Origin: Symsagittifera roscoffensis
Taxonomy: Eukaryota; Xenacoelomorpha; Acoela; Convolutidae
Assembly: GCF_963678635.1 (NCBI RefSeq)
Contig: NC_087063.1
Span: forward strand, 1,393,073 to 1,457,072
Direction of reading: 5' to 3'
Length of the DNA stretch: 64,000 nt
Shown here: one piece after another, positions 55,880 to 64,000 of the stretch
Numbering within the stretch: position 1 is the stretch's first letter
Layout of the letters: each line of letters opens with the position of its first letter
Made by a program: the position numbers and the translations under genes
Notes under the pieces: generated by a model
The model's database searches: none
What the model was told of the DNA's origin: nothing
What the model saw: only the letters and a program-made list of their open reading frames with translations

Positions 55880-57285
55880 CTATCTGATAAAAACGATTAT
55901 CTATTTGATAAAAAACCCTATATCTCGAAAAACAAAAATATGGGGCCAGGTTTGCTACCCTATATTGTACCCTGACAGCCTCTTCCCATTGGGTTGAGAA
56001 TTTCAATTTCTATTAGTTATTTTTAAATCTGTTTTTTTTTGAAGAAGTATAGAAAAACCATGGGAAACGCCATATCTTGGAAGCTAAAACAGATTTGAAC
56101 AGTAAAAATTAAATACCAGATTTGTAACCTGACAGTACCTACTGAACAAACCCTGACAGAAACCCACTATTAGGGTTCAGAATTCCAAGATGACAAGTCC
56201 CCGCTCAAGGTTTGAGATTCCAAGTTCTGTTAGTTATTTTTTATTTTTGGAGAAAAAAAATGAATTCATAAAAAACGCCACATCACCAAAATCCAACTGA
56301 TTTGAGCAGTCATACTTGAACGCCAGATTTCCAACTTATGAGTGTACCATAACAGCACCCCACAATAATGTTGAGAACTTCAAGTTCGGTTTCAAGTTAA
56401 TTTTGTTTATATATAAGTTTTTTTTTTAATTTGGAAATAATAATAAAAAACGCCATATCTTGAGAACCATAAGGACTCGAGCAGTCATAATTTAATGCCA
56501 ATTTTGCAAACTCGAAGTTTACTCTGACAGCACCCCACTATAAGCTTGCGTTTTCTTTGATTTTTTTCATTATTTCAAAAAATTTAGAAAAAAAACTACC
56601 CGAACATGAAATACTCAATCTTATAGTGGGTTGCTGTCAGGGTGAACTCAAAGGTTGCAAATCTGGCATCCAAGTACGACTGCTCCATTTTTTTGGTTAC
56701 TGAGATATGGCGTTTTCTTGATTTTTTTCATTATTTCAAAAAATTTAGAAAAAAAACTACCCGAACATGAAATACTCCATATCTCAGTAACCAAAAAGAT
56801 GGGGCAGTCATACTTGAATGCCAAATTTGCAACCTCTGAGTTCACCCTGACAGCACTCTACTATAGGATTGAGAATTTCAAGTTCGGTTAGTTTTTTATA
56901 TCTTAGTTTTTTTTGAAAAAAAATTAAATCATGAAAAACGCCATATCTCGAAAAACAAACGAATTTGAGCAGTCATACTTGGACGAAATACTTGCAATCA
57001 CTGAGTGTACCTTGACAGCATCCCAGCATAGGGTTGATATTTTCAATTTTTGTTAACTAAGTTATGAAATGGAAATTTTAATAGTTTTACGTTTCGAATA
57101 TAGGAAAAAGTAAAGTCACCAAACCAAAATCAAGCATTACATTATACGAGATAGCTTAAACGTGCAAAAACTCCTTCGCTAAACACGCGAAAAACAAAAC
57201 GTTGAAAAAGCTTTAAACATGAGAACATAGGGATTTCTCAAACAAGTGTTAAGTGAAACGCCGATTAAATATTGTATAGATAAGT
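55880..57285 (+). mobile_element. Hairpin-element type tandem repeats, copy 3 (headless)
   Basis: At least seven degenerate units with AACGCCATATCTCGAAAA, GAGCAGTCATACTTG, CTGACAGCACCCCACTATA. The tail (CATTATACGAGATAGCTTAA, ATTAAATATTGTATAGATAA) matches copies 1 and 2, but no CACCTCCGGTGC head was found. It contains a local inverted duplication at about 56530-56800 (TTTCTTGATTTTTTTCATTA repeated). Confidence 0.6.
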
Positions 57286-57309
57286 CCCCCTCACCCTCAA
57301 AACACAGAC

Positions 57310-57850
57310 ACGCACCACAAAGACGCAATATGGCCATTAAGAAGATTTAGATTTGTAGCATTTTGTGCCATAAAATTTTTGTTTTCCTTGAAAACAATCA
57401 ACATTAGGTCACAGCCAATAAAAAATAGATTGAAATCAATTGGGCTGAGTAAAGTTATCAGCGAAAAAAAAAAGAAAACATAAAAGCTAGTAAAATCAGA
57501 ACACTGAAAGCAACTATAGCCTAAAAAAACAAAAACAAACAACTATTCTACAATATGACAACTAAGCCGACAAAACATAAGACAAATAATGCGCTGACAG
57601 TTTTTTTGTGAAATGGAAGATTTCCCGTTTGAAAAAAAAAACAGGTCAAGTCAGATTCGAATCCCGGGCCTTTGCCGTCCCAGGCGTATTCGTTACCTCC
57701 AGGCCAAGTGTGCCGGAGATACAAACAATGAAATAAGAATTAATTAAGAACTGAACCTAAATTTACCATTTCTATTTTTGACCATTCGGTGCTTAAATTT
57801 ATTTACAGGAAAAAAGTCTAGTACCCGATTGCAATAGCTAAAATATTGAA
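57310..57850. mobile_element. Composite non-autonomous element with tRNA-like core, copy 2
   Basis: Minus-strand tRNA-like core at about 57640-57720 (GGCACACTTGGCCTGGAGG, GGGATTCGAATCTGAC with a good B box). The flank ACAATATGACAACTAAGCCG is the same as in copy 1, and the tail is GTCTAGTACCCGATTGC. Confidence 0.55.
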
Positions 57851-58548
57851 AATCAGAGTTGGTAAATTAACAAACTACACAGCAACTTTCAGTTATAAAT
57901 AAACTGGTTAATAAAATTTAAAAACTACTAAATAATCACTACGGAAAAAAATTACTATCCACATGACCTTGAGTACATGCCCACATGTCAGAATTGAGCA
58001 TGTACGCAGAAAATGCAAGAAATTTATTTTGGGAAAAAGGGTCTAGTTCCCGATTATAAGTCACTTGCTCTCACAAGTGAGAATAAATCAAAAGTCAAAC
58101 CGCGTTTATCGACTCAATAACAGCAATTACGATAATTTCGCAGATTTAAACCAAATTTTTCGTCAAAATACAACAATTCAGTTCTTCCATGAAAATCAAT
58201 GTTCCTAAGATACGCAACCTTAATCTTGAATTTTCTTAAGTCCTTCGGTACTCTTGCAGACAGCATATGAAAAAAAAAGATAAGTAATATATTAAATTAA
58301 ACTTTTTGTACAAATTAAGCGTCCATTTCAACAAACAAAATCACTAGAATTTTCAAGACAGGAAACTTGAAAAAATTAAACATCCAAATGTAATTTAGTA
58401 AAAGATCCCCAAGCCAATAATGTAATAAATTATTCATCATTCACAATTAATTTCCGATAAAAAAAAGTAACAAGGTCATTTTCATGGGCATAATTATCAT
58501 GTAGCTCAATTTTGACATCAGATATTTGTGACCGTTTCTATTACTTCA

Positions 58549-59892
58549 TTAAATCTCCATTGCTTTTAAGGCCTCAATAGCACTTTCCAAATCCATTAAC
58601 TCTTTTTCCAGTTCTTGAATCTGAAACAGCAGGAATTTTGTAATGGGAGCCTCGAAATCCAACATGAATGACTCCGTAATTTTTTCTCAATCATAAAGCC
58701 ATTGAGGTCATATGTGGTAGATGTGATATCTCAAAATGGCTAACTAACAATAAAAGCTATTTTGGCTACCTTGAAAAAGAACATGAGCAATAATACATAG
58801 TTATTTTTGCATGGAACAACCGGCTCGTTTTCCTACCTTTTCTGTATTTTTGGCTTGTATCGATTCTGGAACTTTGGTGTCGTAGTCTGGCATTTTAGTC
58901 TGTTCCTGCAGCTTCTGAAGAGAAGTCGTTTTGGACTCCTGTTTGGTAGCCAACTTCCCAAGTTCTTTTTCTTTGTCAATTATATCCTGAAAAAATGACA
59001 GGTTTTTGGGTCCTTAAACTAGTTTCTATAAAAACTAAATTGTGTTTAACGCCTTTAAATTAATGCAAGCTTGCTCCTGTTTCTATTTTATTTCGAAATT
59101 CCAGCCCTTAAAAATGCTTACTCCGGCGCGCCACGTTTTCGATTAACTATCGTAAGAACCTTGATTCTTTTCGCCACTTATTAATTGTCTGAAAACCCGG
59201 AACACAAATCGGTTTTTTCGTAAGCTTCCTAGAACATCCACCCTCAAATTTTTGGTTAGGTCTCACGGAACCCCACCACAACTTCTAAATCATCGAACTT
59301 ATACCAGAAGCAAAAAATTCTTTTCGCATTTTCAATTCAAATTTCCATGCAGCTTTAAATTTAAAGCTTTTGATATCAGTTTTGCTGTTCAAGAAACTAT
59401 GAACATCTTTGGCACGCTTCTAATCAGAATTGATTCAAATTCCAGTAAACTAATACTTTTGAAGTCCCTGCAATAAATTTGCCCTTTTTGTCCAAACTCC
59501 AAACCTCTGTTAACTTGGGACACCCAGCAAATTCAAAATATTCAGTAAGTACATCAAGTACTTTCCGAGAGGTAGTTGATGGGATCACTGAAACGTTCAT
59601 TTCTACGGCAATCTGAAGGAGAGAGAGAGAGAGAGAGGAAATCCTAATAACTGTGATCGCCGCTATTACTTCTTCATCTTCATCGAAAAGAACACGACGA
59701 CAATACATTGAAAATAACTCACTGAGAGCAGAATGTTGACCTTGCAGAATGGCAGCACACAAACTGCACATCCTTTTGGCACCTTTTCCAGACTGTGTTC
59801 GAAGGTCAGTCTGCAGCCAGAGAGAGTGGTGATGAAGTTGGAGAAGTCAAGTATGCATTGTTTCTTATCTTCGCTCACTTCACTCAGACACA
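58549..59892 (-). CDS. VARS1: Cytosolic valyl-tRNA synthetase, last three exons
   Basis: Exons 59723-59892, 58837-58986 and 58549-58620 join in phase 0. They encode the C-terminus of class I valyl-tRNA synthetase, which charges tRNA-Val. The first reads SNFITTLSGCRLTF, then KVPKGCAVCVLPFCKVNILL, matching the family's (P)xGCAxxxVxxxxxVxLLLxG segment. The second continues DIIDKEKELGKLATKQESK and MPDYDTKVPESIQAKNTEK, and the third IQELEKELMDLESAIEALKA then a stop. This is the tRNA-binding coiled-coil arm, and the VPDYxxKVPE motif is diagnostic. The first exon's acceptor (GTTTGCAG|TG at 59892) lies in the lowest unit of the tandem array, so the exon's 5' part is itself repeat unit sequence. An alternative acceptor is GGCTGCAG at about 59814. 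The rest of the gene must lie right of the array, beyond the window. Confidence 0.8.
59424..59612 (-). other. Exon-like open stretch in the valyl-tRNA synthetase intron
   Basis: It follows a long (CT)n pyrimidine tract and CTTCAG. Open for 62 codons: IAVEMNVSVIPSTTSRKVL, then VLTEYFEFAGCPKLTEVW. It is not part of valyl-tRNA synthetase, because the flanking exons join perfectly without it. No family recognised. Possible donors exist (AAAG|GTACTT is absent; GAT|GTACTT is in frame) but are weak. It may be chance. Confidence 0.25.
59617..59638. repeat. (GA)n microsatellite
   Basis: About nine GA dinucleotides. It serves as the pyrimidine tract before the CTTCAG at 59613 when read on the minus strand. 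Confidence 0.85.
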
Positions 59893-62800
59893 CTGCAAAC
59901 AACAAACTGCATCAAAATTCAATCTACACAAAACGAGAGAGTGGTGATGAAGTTGGAGAAGTCAAGTATGCATTGTTTCTTATCTTCGCTCACTTCACTC
60001 AGACACACTGCAAACAACAAACTACATCAAAATTCAATCTACACAAAACGAGAGAGTGGTGATGAAGTTGGAGAAGTCAAGTATGCATTGTTTCTTATCT
60101 TCGCTCACTTCACTCATACACACTGCAAACAACAAACTACATCAAAATTCAATCTACACAAAACTGTAGTACAAGTCAAGTATGCATTGTTTCTTATCTT
60201 CGCTCACTTCACTCAGACACACTGCAAACAACAAACTACATCAAAATTCAATCTACAGTCAAGTATGCATTGTTTCTTATCTTCGCTCACTTCACTCAGA
60301 CACACTGCAAACAAAAACTACATCAAAATTCAATCTACAGTCAAGTATGCATTGTTTCTTATCTTCGCTCACTTCACTCAGACACACTGCAAACAACAAA
60401 CTACATCAAAATTCAATCTACACAAAACGAGAGAGTGGTGATGAAGTTGGAGAAGTCAAGTATGCATTGTTTCTTATCTTCGCTCACTTCACTCAGACAC
60501 ACTGCAAACAACAAACTACATCAAATTTCAATCTACACAAAACGAGAGAGTGGTGATGAAGTTGGAGAAGTCAAGTATGCATTGTTTCTTATCTTCGCTC
60601 ACTTCACTCAGACACACTGCAAACAACAAACTACATCAAAATTCAATCTACACAAAACGAGAGAGTGGTGATGAAGTTGGAGAAGTCAAGTATGCATTGT
60701 TTCTTATCTTCGCTCACTTCACTCAGACACACTGCAAACAACAAACTGCATCAAAATTCAATCTACACAAAACGAGAGAGTGGTGATGGAGTTGGAGAAG
60801 TCAAGTATGCATTGTTTCTTATCTTCGCTCACTTCACTCAGACACACTGCAAACAACAAACTACATCAAAATTCAATCTACACAAAACGAGAGAGTGGTG
60901 ATGAAGTTGGAGAAGTCAAGTATGCATTGTTTCTTATCTTCGCTCACTTCACTCAGACACACTGCAAACAACAAACTACATCAAAATTCAATCTACAGAA
61001 AACTGTAGTACAAGTCAAGTATGCATTGTTTCTTATCTTCGCTCACTTCACTCAGACACACTACAAACAACAAACTACATCAAAATTCAATCTACACAAA
61101 ACGAGAGAGTGGTGATGAAGTTGGAGAAGTCAAGTATGCATTGTTTCTTATCTTCGCTCACTTCACTCAGACACACTGCAACGAACAAACTACATCAAAA
61201 TTCAATCTACACAAAACTGTAGTACAAGTCAAGTATGCATTGTTTCTTATCTTCGCTCACTTCACTCAGACACACTACAAACAACAAACTACATCAAAAT
61301 TCAATCTACACAAAACGAGAGAGTGGTGATGAAGTTGGAGAAGTCAAGTATGCATTGTTTCTTATCTTCGCTCACTTCACTCAGACACACTGCAACGAAC
61401 AAACTACATCAAAATTCAATCTACACAAAACGAGAGAGTGGTGATGAAGTTGGAGAAGTCAAGTAAGCATTGTTTCTTATCTTCGCTCACTTCACTCAGA
61501 CACACTGCAAACAACAAACTACATCAAAATTCAATCTACACAAAACGAGAGAGTGGTGATGAAGTTGGAGAAGTCAAGTATGCATTGTTTCTTATCTTCG
61601 CTCACTTCACTCAGACACACTGCAAACAACAAACTGCATCAAAATTGAATCTACAGAAAACTGTAGTACAAGTCAAGTATGCATTGTTTCTTATCTTCGC
61701 TCACTTCACTCAGACACACTGCAAACAACAAACTACATCAAAATTCAATCTACACAAAACTGTAGTACAAGTCAAGTATGCATTGTTTCTTATCTTCGCT
61801 CACTTCACTCAGACACACTGCAAACAACAAACTACATCAAAATTCAATCTACATAAAACTGTAGTACAAGTCAAGTATGCATTGTTTCTTATCTTCGCTC
61901 ACTTCACTCAGACACACTGCAAACAACAAACTACATCAAAATTCAATCTACACAAAACGAGAGAGTGGTGATGGAGTTGGAGAAGTCAAGTATGCATTGT
62001 TTCTTATCTTCGCTCACTTCACTCAGACACACTGCAAACAACAAACTACATCAAAATTCAATCTACACAAAACGAGAGAGTGGTGATGAAGTTGGAGAAG
62101 TCAAGTATGCATTGTTTCTTATCTTCGCTCACTTCACTCAGACACACTGCAAACAACAAACTACATCAAAATTCAATCTACACAAAACGAGAGAGTGGTG
62201 ATTAAGTTGGAGAAGTCAAGTATGCTTTGTTTCTTATCTTCGCTCACTTCACTCAGACACACTGCAAACAACAAACTGCATCAAAATTCAATCTACAGAA
62301 AACTGTAGTACAAGTCAAGTATGCATTGTTTCTTATCTTCGCTCACTTCACTCAGACACACTGCAAACAACAAACTACATCAAAATTCAATCTACACAAA
62401 ACGAGAGAGTGGCGATGAAGTTGGAGAAGTCAAGTATGCATTGTTTCTTATCTTCGCTCACTTCACTCAGACACACTGCAAACAACAAACTACATCAAAA
62501 TTCAATCTACAGAAAACTGTAGTACAAGTCAAGTATGCATTGTTTCTTATCTTCGCTCACTTCACTCAGACACACTGCAAACAACAAACTACATCAAAAT
62601 TCAATCTACACAAAACGAGAGAGTGGCGATGAAGTTGGAGAAGTCAAGTATGCATTGTTTCTTATCTTCGCTCACTTCACTCAGACACACTGCAAACAAC
62701 AAACTGCATCAAAATTCAATCTACAGAAAACTGTAGTACAAGTCAAGTATGCATTGTTTCTTATCTTCGCTCACTTCACTCAGACACACTGCAAACAACA

Positions 62801-64000
62801 AACTACATCAAAATTCAATCTACACAAAACGAGAGAGTGGTGATGAAGTTGGAGAAGTCAAGTATGCATTGTTTCTTATCTTCGCTCACTTCACTCAGAC
62901 ACACTGCAAACAACAAACTACATCAAAATTCAATCTACAGAAAACTGTAGTACAAGTCAAGTATGCATTGTTTCTTATCTTCGCTCACTTCACTCAGACA
63001 CACTGCAAACAACAAACTACATCAAAATTCAATCTACACAAAACGAGAGAGTGGTGATGAAGTTGGAGAAGTCAAGTATGCATTGTTTCTTATCTTCGCT
63101 CACTTCACTCAGACACACTGCAAACAACAAACTGCATCAAAATTCAATCTACAGAAAACTGTAGTACAAGTCAAGTATGCATTGTTTCTTATCTTCGCTC
63201 ACTTCACTCAGACACACTGCAAACAACAAACTACATCAAAATTCAATCTACACAAAACGAGAGAGTGGCGATGAAGTTGGAGAAGTCAAGTATGCATTGT
63301 TTCTTATCTTCGCTCACTTCACTCAGACACACTGCAAACAACAAACTACATCAAAATTCAATCTACAGAAAACTGTAGTACAAGTCAAGTATGCATTGTT
63401 TCTTATCTTCGCTCACTTCACTAAGACACACTGCAAACAACAAACTACATCAAAATTCAATCTACACAAAACGAGAGAGTGGTGATGAAGTTGGAGAAGT
63501 CAAGTATGCATTGTTCCTTATCTTCGCTCACTTCACTCAGACACACTGCAAACAACAAACTGCATCAAAATTCAATCTACACAAAACGAGAGAGTGGTGA
63601 TGAAGTTGGAGAAGTCAAGTATGCATTGTTTCTTATCTTCACTCAGACACTGCAAACAACAAACTACATCAAAATTCAATCTACACAAAACGAGAGAGTG
63701 GTGATGAAGTTGGAGAAGTCAAGTATGCATTGTTTCTTATCTTCACTCAGACACACTGCAAACAACAAACTACATCAAAATTCAATCTACTTAAAACGAG
63801 AGAGTGTTGATGAAGTTGGAAAAGTCAAGTATGCATTGTTTCTTATCTTCGCTCACTTCACTCAGACACACTGCAAACAACAAACTACATCAAAATTCGA
63901 TCTACACAAAACGAGAGAGTGGTGATGAAGTTGGAGAAGTCAAGTATGCATTGTTTCTTATCTTCGCTCACTTCACTCAGACACACTGCAAACAACAAAC
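59820..64000. repeat. Exon-junction-derived minisatellite with 115-bp and 99-bp units
   Basis: At least 4.18 kb of near-identical units, open at the right edge. The long unit is 115 bp (spacing of GAGAGAGTGGTGATGAAGTT, for example 60550, 60665, 60780). The short unit is 99 bp, where that segment is replaced by CTGTAGTACAAG. Both contain GTCAAGTATGCATTG and CACTGCAAACAACAAACT. Read on the minus strand, each holds a TTTGCAG acceptor and about 22 codons of the valyl-tRNA synthetase exon (VSEDKKQCILDFSNFITTL), then loses homology to the gene before a donor. Many overlapping plus-strand open frames here are repeat artefacts. Rare variants include GCAACGAACA (61181, 61395), GTAAGCATTG (61463) and small deletions at 60310 and 63640. 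Confidence 0.95.

Noticed and set aside
7127-57720. Functional tRNA genes at the A/B-box sites
   Set aside because: Acceptor stems do not pair and the T or anticodon arms are damaged. They fit tRNA-derived repeats.
59733-63925. A dozen overlapping plus-strand open frames of 60-177 codons
   Set aside because: They are the same tandem unit read in its open frames on the plus strand. The real coding relation is to the minus-strand valyl-tRNA synthetase exon.
59820-64000. CRISPR array
   Set aside because: The units have no unique spacers, are 99-115 bp and derive from a nuclear gene exon.

Overview
The window is animal nuclear DNA. It is AT-rich, with spliced genes (GT-AG introns and some apparent GC-AG introns), introns from about 140 bp to about 26 kb, and many transposable-element remnants. 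The protein families point to an invertebrate metazoan. I cannot place it more precisely from sequence alone. No CRISPR array, operon or prokaryotic feature is present.

Layout. (1) 638-3947 (+): a two-exon gene for a 1055-residue secreted protein with a C-terminal hydrophobic tail, probably GPI-anchored, family not recognised. (2) About 54760 down to 5574 (-): a THADA-like gene (HEAT-repeat protein, Trm732 family) assembled here from 14 well supported and 3 tentative exons. It runs right to left and its C-terminal half is not visible. (3) Inside one roughly 25.8 kb THADA intron (21492-47153), on the opposite strand, lie two tandem paralogous Cys-loop ligand-gated ion channel genes (24453-35571 and 39431-45347). 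Both have five exons with identical phases, and both use apparent GC-AG introns at the first two junctions. The left copy has lost the start codon seen in the right copy and carries a recent tandem duplication of its M3 exon. (4) 58549-59892 (-): the last three exons of a cytosolic valyl-tRNA synthetase. (5) 59820-64000: a minisatellite, continuing past the window, whose unit is a copy of that gene's own intron/exon junction. Toward the right it is organised as a 214-bp higher-order repeat.

The introns are filled with mobile DNA: two decayed LINEs of Jockey/I type on the minus strand inside the left channel gene; a MULE with degenerate transposase and repeat-built inverted ends (about 18685-20690); a second MULE transposase scrap (6231-6503); a 468-bp MULE-type MITE with 27-bp inverted repeats and a 9-bp target duplication (21726-22193); a hAT-type MITE (4204-4433); a 650-bp foldback element and a diverged relative; an 80-bp perfect palindrome; a dispersed family of about 400 bp with at least a dozen copies; hairpin-headed elements with internal tandem repeats; and several tRNA-derived SINE-like units.

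All exon models were made by eye, from reading frame, splice consensus, phase agreement and resemblance to known families recalled from memory. No alignment or database search was run.
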